Part shown: one piece after another, positions 1 through 11,339 of the stretch
Numbering within the stretch: the first letter of the stretch is position 1
Layout: every line of letters begins with the position of its first letter
NCBI RefSeq assembly: GCF_000003605.2
Contig: NW_003115797.1
Location: forward strand, 1 to 48,915
Source of the DNA: Saccoglossus kowalevskii
Taxonomy: Eukaryota > Hemichordata > Enteropneusta > Harrimaniidae
Direction of reading: 5' to 3'
Length of the DNA: 48,915 bases
Notes under the pieces: generated by a model
The model's database searches: none
What the model saw: the letters and a program-made list of their open reading frames with translations, nothing else
Told to the model about the DNA's origin: nothing
Position numbers and translations under genes: made by a program

Positions 1-3000
1 GTGAGAGAGGAATTGTATATAAGGTATATAGGCTTGTAGTTAGCGTACTCGTATATACAATACTCAGACTTTACATTGGTGTTGAGTGAGAACTTGTATA
101 TATGATATATGGGCCTGTAGTTAGGGTATTAGTGTATACAATATCTGACTCTGCATTGGTGTTGAGAGAGGACTTGTATACAAGATATAAAGGCCTTGTA
201 GTTAGGGTACTCGTATATACAATACTCAGACTCTGCATTGGTGTTGAGAGAAGACTTGTGTGCAAGATATATAGGCTTTGTAGTTAGGGTACTCTTATAT
301 ACAATACTCAGATTCTGCACTGGTGTTGAGAGAGGACTTGTATACAAGATATATAGGCCTTGTAGTTAGGGTACTCGTATATACAATACTCAGACTCTGT
401 ATTGGTGTTGAGAGAGGACTTGCATACAAGATATATAGGCATTGTAGTTAGGGTACTCGTATATACACTAATCAGACTCTGCATTGGTGTTGAGAGAGGA
501 CTTGTATACAAGATAAATAGGCCTTGTAGTTAGGGTACTCGTATATACAATACTCAGACTCTGCATTGTTGTTAAGAGAGGACTTGTATATAAGATATAT
601 ATGCCTTGTAGTTAGGGTACTCGTATATACAATACTCAGATTCTGCATTGGTGTTAAGAGAGGACTTGTATATAAGATATATATGCCTTGTAGTTAGGGT
701 ACTCGTATATACAATACTCAGACTCTGCATTGGTGTTGAGAGAGGAATTGTATATAAGATATATAGGCCTTGTAGTTAGGGTACTCGTATATACACTATT
801 TGACTCTGCATTGGGGTTGAGAGAGAACTTGTATACAAGATGCATAGGCCTTGTAGTTAGGGTACTCGTATATACAATACTCAGACTCTGCATTGGTGTT
901 GAGAGAGGACTTGTATACAAGATATATAGGCATTGTAGTTAGGGTACTCGTATATACAATACTCAGATTTTTCATTGGTGTTGAGAGAGGACTTGTATAT
1001 AAGGTATATAGGCCTTGTAGTTAGCGTACTCGTATATACAATACTCAGACTCTGCATTGGTGTTGAGTGAGAACTTGTATATATGATATATTGGCCTTGT
1101 AGTTAGGGTATTAGTGTATACAATATTTGACTCTGCATTGGTGTTGAGAGAGGACTTGTATACAAGATATAAAGGCCTTGTAGTTAGGGTACTCTTATAT
1201 ACAATACTCAGATTCTGCACTGGTGTTGAGAGAGGACTTGTATACAAGATATATAGGCCTTGTAGTTAGGGTACTCGTATATACAATACTTAGACTCTGC
1301 ATTGGTGTTAAGAGACGACTTGTATATAAGATATATATGCCTTGTAGTTAGGGTACTCGTATATACAATACTCAGATTCTGCATTGGTGTTGAGAGAGGA
1401 CTTGTATACAAGATACATAGGCCTTGTAGTTAGGGTACTCGTATATACAATACTCAGACTCTGCATTGGTGTTGAGAGAGGACTTGTATACAAGATATAT
1501 AGGTCTTGTAGTTAGGGTACTCGTATATACAATACTCAGACTCTGCATTGGTGTTAAGAGAGGACTTGTATATAAGATATATATGCCTTGTAGTTAGGGT
1601 ACTCGTCTATACAATACTCAGATTCTGCATTGGTGTTGAGAGAGGACTTGTATATAACATATATATGCCTTGTAGTTAGGGTACTCGTATATACAATACT
1701 CAGACTCTGCATTGGTGTTGAGAGAGGAATTGTATATAAGATATATAGGCCTTGTAGTTAGGGTACTCGTATATACACTATTTGACTCTGCAATGGGGTT
1801 GAGAAAGAACTTGTATATAAGGTATATAGGTCTGGTAGTTAGCTACTCGTATATACAATACTCAGACTCTGCTTTGGTGTGAGAGAGGACTTGTATACAA
1901 GATATATAGGCATTGTAGTTAGGGTACTCGTATATACAATACTCAGATTCTGCATTGGTGTTGAGAGAGGACTTGTATATAAGGCATATAGGCCTTGTAG
2001 TTAGGGTACTCGTATATACAATACTCAGACTCTGTATTGGAGTTGAGAGAGAACTTGTATATATGATATATGGGCCTTGTAGTTAGGGTACTCTTATATA
2101 CAATACTCAGATTCTGCATTGGTGTTGAGAGAGGACTTGTATATAAGTTATATATGCCTTGTAGTTAGGGTACTCGTGTATACAATATTTGACTCTGCAT
2201 TGGGGTTGAGAGAGAACTTGTATACAAGATACATAGGCCCTGTAGTTAGGGTACTCGTATATACAATACTCAGACTCTACATTGGTGTTGAGAGAGGACT
2301 TGTATACAAGATATATAGGTCTTGTAGATAGGGTACTCGTATATACAATACTCAGACTCTGCATTGGTGTTAAGAGAGAACTTGTATACAAGATATATAT
2401 GCCTTGTAGTTAGGGTACTCTTGTATACAATACTCAGATTCTGCATTGGTGTTGAGAGATGACTTGTATATAACATATATATTCCTTGTAGTTAGGGTAC
2501 TCGTATATACAATACTCAGTCTCTGCATTGGGGTTGAGAGAGAACTTGTATACAAGATACATAGGCCTTGTAGTTAGGGTACTCTTATATACAATACTCA
2601 GACTCTGCATTGGTGTTGAGAGGTGACTTGTATATATGATATATAGGCCTTGTAGTTAGGGTACTCGTATATACAATATTTGACTCTGCATTGGTGTTGA
2701 GAGAGGAATTGTATATATGATATATAGGCATTGTAGTTAGGGTACTCGTATATACAATACTCAGACTCTGTATTGGTGTTGAGAGAGGACTTGCATACAA
2801 GATATATAGGCATTGTGCTTAGGGTACTCGTATATACACTAATCAGACTCTGCATTGGTGTTGAGAGAGGACTTGTATATATGATATATGGGCCTTGTAG
2901 TTAGGGTATTAGTGTATACAATATTTGACTCTGCATTGGTGTTGAGAGTGGACTTGTATACAAGATATAAAGGCCTTGTAGTAAGGGCACTTGTATATAC

Positions 3001-4560
3001 AACACTCAGACTCTGCATTGGTGTTGAGAGAAGACTTGTATGCAAGATATATAGGCTTTGTAGTTAGGGTACTCTTATATACAATACTCAGATTCTGCAC
3101 TGGTGTTGAGAGAGGACTTGTATACAAGATATATAGGCCTTGTAGTTAGGGTACTCGTATATACAATATTTGACTCTGCATTGGGGTTGAGAGAGAACTT
3201 GTATACAAGATATATAGGAATTGTAGTTAGGGTACTCGTATATACAATACTCAGATTCTGCATTGGTGTTGAGAGAGGACTTGTATACAAGATACATAGG
3301 CCTTGTAGTTAGGGTACTCGTATATACAATACTCAGACTCTGCATTGGTGTTGAGAGAGGACTTGTATACAAGATATATAGGTCTTGTAGTTAGGGTACT
3401 CGTATATACAATACTCAGACTCTGCATTGGTGTTAAGAGAGGACTTGTATATAAGATATATATGCCTTGTAGTTAGGGTACTCGTCTATACAATACTCAG
3501 ATTCTGCATTGGTGTTGAGAGAGGACTTGTATATAACATATATATGCCTTGTAGTTAGGGTACTCGTATATACAATACTCAGACTCTGCATTGGTGTTGA
3601 GAGAGGAATTGTATATAAGATATATAGGCCTTGTAGTTAGGGTACTCGTATATACACTATTTGACTTTGCATTGGGGTTGAGAGAGAACTTGTATACAAG
3701 ATGCATAGGCCTTGTAGTTAGGGTACTCGTATATACAATACTCAGACTCTGCATTGGTGTTGAGAGAGGACTTGTATACAAGATATATAGGCATTGTAGT
3801 TAGGGTACTCGTATATACAATACTCAGATTTTGCATTGGTGTTGAGAGAGGACTTGTATATAAGGTATATAGGCCTTGTAGTTAGCGTACTCGTATATAC
3901 AATACTCAGACTCTGCATTGGTGTTGAGTGAGAACTTGTATATATGATATATTGGCCTTGTAGTTAGGGTATTAGTGTATACAATATTTGACTCTGCATT
4001 GGTGTTGAGAGAGGACTTGTATACAAGATATATAGGCCTTGTAGTTAGGGTACTCGTATATACAATACTCAGACTCTGTATTGGTGTTGAGAGAGGACTT
4101 GCATACAAGATATATAGGCATTGTACTTAGGGTACTCGTATATACACTAATCAGACTCTGCATTGGTGTTGAGAGAGGACTTGTATACAAGATAAATAGG
4201 CCTTGTAGTTAGGGTACTCGTATATACAATACTCAGACTCTGCATTGGTGTTAAGAGAGGACTTGTATATAGATATATATGCCCTTGTAGTTAGGGTACT
4301 CGTATATACAATACTCAGTCTCTGCATTGGTGTTGAGAGAGGACTGTATACAAGATATATAGGCCTTGTAGTTAGGGTACTCGTATATACAATACTTAGA
4401 CTCTGCATTGGTGTTAAGAGAGGACTTGTATATAAGATATATATGCCTTGTAGTTAGGGTACTCGTATATACAATACTCAGATTCTGCATTGGTGTTAAG
4501 AGAGGACTTGTATATAAGATATATATGCCTTGTAGTTAGGGTACTCGTATATACAATACT
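1..4560 (+). repeat. Satellite subfamily A domain, copy 1
   Basis: This domain is marked by tattagtgtatac (starting at 127, 1109, 2907 and 3970), by gtactcttatatac, by tatatacactaatcag, and by the one-base-shorter caatatttgac in place of caatactcagac. The tattagtgtatac marker was found only in A domains (eight copies in the window). The first monomer is cut by the window edge, entering at gtgagagagg. Internal duplications at offsets near 1879, 2780 and 2861 bp show that the domain is built from reshuffled blocks. The right border is gradual: from about 4560 the sequence resembles B-type copies near 33.7-34.0 kb. Confidence 0.75.
1440..4050 (+). repeat. Reshuffled duplication inside A copy 1 (offsets 1879 and 2861 bp)
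   Basis: About 1440-1790 is repeated at about 3320-3670, sharing the rare ctcgtctatac (near 1602 and 3481). About 654-1190 is repeated at about 3515-4050, sharing tacactatttgac and aagatgcatagg. The 3.3-4.05 kb segment is therefore composed of two blocks that lie in the reverse order at 0.65-1.8 kb, as expected from unequal exchange between misaligned arrays. Confidence 0.75.
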
Positions 4561-5059
4561 CAGATTCTGCATTGGTGTTGAGAGAGGACTTGTATATAAG
4601 ATATATATGCCTTGTAGTTAGGGTACTCGTATATACAATACTCAGACTCTGCATTGGTGTTGAGAGAGGACTTGTATATAAGATATATAGGCCTTGTAGT
4701 TAGGGTACTCGTATATACAATATTTGACTCTGCATTGGAGCTGATAGAGAACTTGTATACAAGATACATAGGCCTTGTAGTTAGGGTACTCGTATATACA
4801 ATACTCAGACTCTGCATTGGTGTTGAGAGAGGACTTGTATACAAGATATATAGGCATTGTAGTTAGGGTACTCGTATATACAATACTCAGACTCTGCATT
4901 GGTGTTGAGAGGTGACTTGTATATATGATATATATACCTTGTAGTTAGCGTACTCGTATATACAATACTCAGACTCTGCTTTGGTGTTGAGAGAGAACTT
5001 GTATACAAGATATATAGGCATTGTAGTTAGGGTACTCGTATATACAATACTCAGATTCT

Positions 5060-7135
5060 GCATTGGTGTTGAGAGAGGACTTGTATATACGGCATATAGG
5101 CATTGTAGTTAGGGTACTCGTATATACAATACTCAGACTCTGCATTGGTGTTGAGTGAGAACTTGTATATAAGATATATAGGCCTTGTAGTTAGGGTACT
5201 CGTGTATACAATATTTGACTTACATTGGTGTTGAGAGAGGACTTGTATATAAGATATATATGCCTTGTAGTTAGGGAACTCGTATATACAATACTCAGAC
5301 TCTGCATTGGTGTTGAGAGAGGACTTGTATATAAGGTATATAGGCCTTGTAGTTAGCGTACTCGTATATACAATACTCAGACTCTGCATTGGTGTTGAGA
5401 GAGGACTTGTATACAAGATATATAGGCATTGTAGTTAGGGTACTCGTATATACAATACTCAGATTCTGCATTGGTGTTGAGAGAGGACTTGTATACAAGA
5501 TACATAGGCCTTGTAGTTAGGGTACTCGTATATACAATACTCAGACTCTGCATTGGTGTTGAGAGAGGACTTGTATACAAGATATATAGGCATTGTAGTT
5601 AGGGTACTCGTATATACAATACTCAGACTCTGCATTGGTGTTGAGAGAGGACTTGTATATAAGATATATATGCCTTGTAGTTAGGGTACTCGTATATACA
5701 ATACTCAGATTCTGCATTGGTGTTGAGAGAGGACTTGTATATATGATACATAGACCTTGTAGTTAGGGTACTCGTATATACAATACTCAGACTCTGCATT
5801 GGTGTTGAGAGATGACTTGTATATAAGATATATAGGCCTTATAGTTAGGGTACTCGTATATACAATACTCAGACTCTGCATTGGTGTTGAGAGAGGCCTT
5901 GTATATAATATATATATAGGCCTTGTTGTTAGGGTACTCGTATATACAATACTCAGACTCTGCATTGGTGTTGAGAGAGGACTTGTATATAAGGTATATA
6001 GGCCTTTTAGTTAGGGTACTCGTATATACAATACTCAGACTCTGCATTGGTGTTGAGAGAGAGGACTTGTATATAAGGCATATATGCATTGTAGTTAGGG
6101 TACTCGTATATACAATACTCAGACTCTGCATTGGTGTTGAGTGAGAACTTGTATATAAGATATATAGGCCTTGTAGTTAGGGTACTCGTGTATACAATAT
6201 TTGACTTACATTGGTGTTAAGAGAGGACTTGTATATAAGATATATATGCCTTGTAGTTAGGGTACTCGTGTATACAATACTCAGATTCTGCATTGGTGTT
6301 GAGAGAGGACTTGTATATAAGATATATATGCCTTGTAGTTAGGGAACTCGTATATACAATACTCAGACTCTGCATTGGTGTTGAGAGAGGACTTGTATAT
6401 AAGGTATATAGGCCTTGTAGTTAGCGTACTCGTATATACAATACTCAGACTCTGCATTGGTGTTGAGAGAGGACTTGTATACAAGATATATAGGCATTGT
6501 AGTTAGGGTACTCGTATATACAATACTCAGATTCTGCATTGGTGTTGAGAGAGGACTTGTATACAAGATACATAGGCCTTGTAGTTAGGGTACTCGTATA
6601 TACAATACTCAGACTCTGCATTGGTGTTGAGAGAGGACTTGTATACAAGATATATAGGCATTGTAGTTAGGGTACTCGTATATACAATACTCAGACTCTG
6701 CATTGGTGTTGAGAGAGGACTTGTATATAAGATATATATGCCTTGTAGTTAGGGTACTCGTATATACAATACTCAGATTCTGCATTGGTGTTGAGAGAGG
6801 ACTTGTATATATGATATATAGACCTTGTAGTTAGGGTACTCGTATATACAATACTCAGACTCTGCATTGGTGTTGAGAGATGACTTGTATATAAGATATA
6901 TAGGCCTTATAGTTAGGGTACTCGTATATACAATACTCAGACTCTGCATTGGTGTTGAGAGAGGCCTTGTATATAATATATATATAGGCCTTGTTGTTAG
7001 GGTACTCGTATATACAATACTCAGACTCTGCATTGGTGTTGAGAGAGGACTTGTATATAAGGTATATAGGCCTTTTAGTTAGGGTACTCGTATATACAAT
7101 ACTCAGACTCTGCATTGGTGTTGAGAGAGAGGACT
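5060..7135 (+). repeat. Tandem HOR pair of 12 and 13 monomers
   Basis: From about 5231 the sequence repeats at +1068 bp up to about 6070 (matching to 7138), sharing tagggaactcg, the ggccttatag monomer, the expanded tataatatatatatagg tract and the two-base purine-tract insertion. Upstream of 5231 the offset is only about 984-986 bp, because the second copy carries one extra monomer (about 6220-6300). The first unit is thus a 12-mer and the second a 13-mer. Confidence 0.85.
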
Positions 7136-7534
7136 TGTATACAAGATATATAGGCATTGTAGTTAGGGTACTCGTATATACAATACTCAGATTCTGCATT
7201 GGAGTTGAGAGAGCACTTGTATATATGATATAGACCTTGTAGTTAGGGTACTCGTATAGACAATAATCAGACTCTGCATTGGTGTTGAGAGATGACTTGT
7301 ACATACGATATATATGCCTTGTAGTTAGGGTACTCGTATATACAATACTCAGACTCTGCATTGGTGTTGAGAGAGGACTTGTATATAAGATATATATGCC
7401 TTGTAGTTAGGGTACTCGTATATACAATACTCAGACTCTGCATTGGTGTTGAGAGAGGAATTGTATATATGATATATAGACATTGTAGTTAGGGTACTCC
7501 GTATATACAATACTCAGACTCTGCATTGGTGTTG

Positions 7535-7740
7535 AAAGAGGACTTGTATACAAGATATATAGGCTTTGTAGTTAGGGTACTCGTATATACAACACTCAGA
7601 TTCTGCACTGGTGTTGAGAGAGGACTTGTATACAAAATATATAGGCCTTGTAGTTTGGGTACTCGTATATACAATACTCAGACTATGCATTGGTGTTGAG
7701 AGAGGACTTGTATACAATATATATAGGCATTGTAGTTAGG
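7535..7740 (+). repeat. Type copy of a three-monomer B cassette
   Basis: Three successive variant monomers travel together: one with ttgaaagagg and a ggctttgtag end, one with acaacactcag, gcactgg and gtttgggtac, and one with actatgcattgg and tacaatatata. The set recurs whole or in part in about 15 or more places in the B domains, for example near 10564, 17848, 21372, 32825, 37169 and 41830, and never as a complete set in C domains. It is the clearest unit for tracing HOR history. The change from ttaggg to ttggg in its second monomer also removes the TAA stop on the minus strand, which lengthens apparent reading frames here. Confidence 0.8.
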
Positions 7741-10019
7741 GTACTCGTATATACAATACTCAGATTCTGCATTGGTGTTGAGAGAGGACTTGTATATATG
7801 ATATATAGACCTTGTAGTTAGGGTACTCGTATATACAATACTCAGACTCTGCATTGGTGTTGAGAGATGACTTGTATATAAGATATATAGGCCTCATAGT
7901 TAGGGTACTCGTATATACAATACTCAGACTCTGCATTGGTGTTGCGAGAGGCCTTGTATATAAGATATATAGGCCTTGCAGTTAGGGTACTCGTATATAC
8001 AATACTCAGACTCTGCATTGGTGTTGAGAGAGGACTTGTATACAAGATATATAGGCATTGTAGTTAGGGTACTCGTATATACAATACTCAGATTTTGCAT
8101 TGGTGTTGACAGAGGACTTGTATACAAGATATATAGGCTTTGTAGTTAGGGTACTCGTATATACAATACTCAGATTCTGCACTGGTGTTGAGAGAGGACT
8201 TGTATACAAGATATATAGGTCTTGTAATTAGGGTACTCGTATATACAATACTCAGACTCTGCATTGGTGTTGAGAGAGGACTTGTATATATGATATATAG
8301 ACCTTGTAGTTAGCGTACTCGTATATACAATACTCAGACTCTGCTTTGGTGTTGAGAGAGGACTTGTATACAAGATATAAAAGCATTGTAGTTAGGGTAC
8401 TCGTATTTACAATACTCAGATTCTGCATTGGTGTTGAGAGAGGACTTGTATATAAGGCATATAGACATTGTATTTAGGGTACTCGTGTATACAATACTCA
8501 GACTCTGCATTGGTGTTGAGTGAGAACTTGTATATAAGATATATAGGCCTTGTAGTTAGGATACTCGTGTATACAATATTTGACTCTGCATTGGTGTTGA
8601 GAGAGGACTTGTATGTAAGATATATATGCCTTGTAGTTAGGGTACTCGTATATACAATACTCAGACTCTGCATTGGTGTTGAGAGAGGACTTGTATACAA
8701 GATATATAGGCATTGTAGTTAGGGTACTCGTATATACAATACTCAGATTCTGCATTGGTGTTGAGAGAGGACTTGTATATATGATATAGACCTTGTAGTA
8801 AGGGTACTCGTATATACAATAATCAGACTCTGCATTGGTGTTGAGAGATGACTTGTATACAAGATATATAGGCATTGTAGTTAGGGTACTCGTATATACA
8901 ATACTCAGATTCTGCATTGGTGTTGAGAGAGGACTTGTATACAAGATACATAGGCCTTGTAGTTAGGGTACTCGTATATACAATACTCAGACTCTGCATT
9001 GGTGTTGAGAGAGGACTTGTATACAAGATATATAGGCATTGTAGTTAGGGTACTCGTATATACAATACTCAGACTCTGCATTGGTGTTGAGAGAGGACTT
9101 GTATATAAGATATATATGCCTTGTAGTTAGGGTACTCGTATATACAATACTCAGATTCTGCATTGGTGTTGAGAGAGGACTTGTATATATGATATATAGA
9201 CCTTATAGTTAGGGTACTCGTATATACAATACTCAGACTCTGCATTGGTGTTGAGAGATGACTTGTATATAAGATATATAGGCCTTATAGTTAGGGTACT
9301 CGTATATACAATACTCAGACTCTGCATTGGTGTTGAGAGAGGACTTGTATATAAGGTATATAGGCCTTTTAGTTAGGGTACTCGTATATACAATACTCAG
9401 ACTCTGCATTGGTGTTGAGAGAGGACTTGTATACAAGATATATAGGCATTGTAGTTAGGGTACTCGTATATACAATACTCAGATTCTGCATTGGTGTTGA
9501 GAGAGGACATGTATATATGATGTAGACCTTGTAGTTAGGGTACTCGTATATACAATAATCAGACTCTGCATTGGTGTTGAGAGATGACTTGTACATAAGA
9601 TATATATGCCTTGTAGTTAGGGTACTCGTATATACAATACTCAGACTCTGCATTGGTGTTGAGAGAGGACTTGTATGTAAGATATATATGCCTTGTAGTT
9701 AGGGTACTCGTATATACAATACTCAGACTCTGCATTGGTGTTGAGAGAGGACTTGTATACAAGATATATAGGCATTGTAGTTAGGGTACTCGTATATACA
9801 ATACTCAGATTCTGCATTGGTGTTGAGAGAGGACTTGTATATATGATATAGACCTTGTAGTTAGGGTACTCGTATATACAATAATCAGACTCTGCATTGG
9901 TGTTGAGAGATGACTTGTATACAAGATATATAGGCATTGTAGTTAGGGTACTCGTATATACAATACTCAGATTCTGCATTGGTGTTGAGAGAGGACTTGT
10001 ATACAAGATATATATAGGC

Positions 10020-11139
10020 CTTGTTGTTAGGGTACTCGTATATACAATACTCAGACTCGGCATTGGTGTTGAGAGAGGACTTGTATATAAGGTATATAGG
10101 CCTTTTAGTTAGGGTACTCGTATATACAATACTCAGACTCTGCATTGGTGTTGAGAGAGAGGACTTGTATACAAGATATATAGGCATTGTAGTTAGGGTA
10201 CTCGTATATACAATACTCAGATTCTGCATTGGAGTTGAGAGAGGACTTGTATATATGATATAGACCTTGTAGTTAGGGTACTCGTATATACAATAATCAG
10301 ACTCTGCATTGGTGTTGAGAGATGACTTGTACATACGATATATATGCCTTGTAGTTAGGGTACTCGTATATACAATACTCAGACTCTGCATTGGTGTTGA
10401 GAGAGGACTTGTATATAAGATATATATGCCTTGTAGTTAGGGTACTCGTATATACAATACTCAGACTCTGCATTGGTGTTGAGAGAGGACTTGTATATAT
10501 GATATATAGACATTGTAGTTAGGGTACTCGTATATACAATACTCAGACTCTGCATTGGTGTTGAAAGAGGACTTGTATACAAGATATATAGGCTTTGTAG
10601 TTAGGGTACTCGTATATACAACACTCAGATTCTGCACTGGTGTTGAGAGAGGACTTGTATACAAAATATATAGGCCTTGTAGTTTGGGTACTCGTATATA
10701 CAATACTCAGACTATGCATTGGTGTTGAGAGAGGACTTGTATACAATATATATAGGCATTGTAGTTAGGGTACTCGTATATACAATACTCAGATTCTGAA
10801 TTGGTATTGAGAGAGGACTTGTATATATGATATATAGACCTTGTAGTTAGGGTACTCGTATATACAATACTCAGACTCTGCATTGGTGCTGAGAGATGAC
10901 TTGTATATAAGATATATAGGCCTTATAGTTAGGGTACTCGTATATACAATACTCAGACTCTGCGTTGGTGTTGAGAGAGGCTTTGTATATAAGATATATA
11001 GGCCTTGTAGTTAGGGTACTCGTATATACAATACTCAGACTCTGCATTGGTGTTGAGAGAGGACTTGTATACAAGATATATAGGCATTGTACTTAGGGTA
11101 CTCGTATATACAATACTCAGATTTTGCATTGGTGTTGAG
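10020..11139 (+). repeat. Segmental copy of 6990-8110 (offset 3029-3030 bp)
   Basis: About 1.1 kb is shared, including ggagttgagag, the 80-bp tatgatatagacc unit, tacatacgatatatatg and the full B cassette. The offset changes from 3030 to 3029 at an extra C near 7500 (gtactccgtatatac) that exists only in the left copy. Private changes on the right include ctgaattggtattgag near 10797 and tgcgttgg near 10962. Confidence 0.85.
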
Positions 11140-11309
11140 AGAGGACTTGTATATATGATATATAGGCCTTGTAGTTAGGGTACTCGTATATACAATACTC
11201 AGACTCTGTATTGGTGTTGAGAGAAGACTTGTATACAAGATATATAGGCTTTGTAGTTAGGGTAGTCGTATATACAATACTCAGATTCTGCACTTGTGTT
11301 GAGAGAGGA

Positions 11310-11321
11310 CTGGTATACCAG
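11310..11321. other. Variant palindrome CTGGTATACCAG with paired changes
   Basis: At this site the usual CTTGTATACAAG has become CTGGTATACCAG. Both differences (T to G at position 3, A to C at position 10) sit at mirror positions, so the 12-bp dyad stays perfect. The same variant is present at 40045-40056. The two sites lie in a duplicated segment with a constant offset of 28735 bp, so they probably trace to one event that was later copied. Confidence 0.9.
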
Positions 11322-11339
11322 ATATATAGGCCTTGTAGT

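Noticed and set aside
6855-7361. 168-codon minus-strand frame, repeated at 9885-10391, as a conserved gene
   Set aside because: Both lie in the segmental pair at 6990-8110 and 10020-11139, so the similarity is that of the DNA. The extra length comes from a +2 insertion in the purine tract and an 80-bp monomer that reset the frame.
7496-7506. Extra C in gtactccgtatatac as a functional site
   Set aside because: Single private one-base insertion absent from the sister copy near 10529; most likely a random mutation or a read error.
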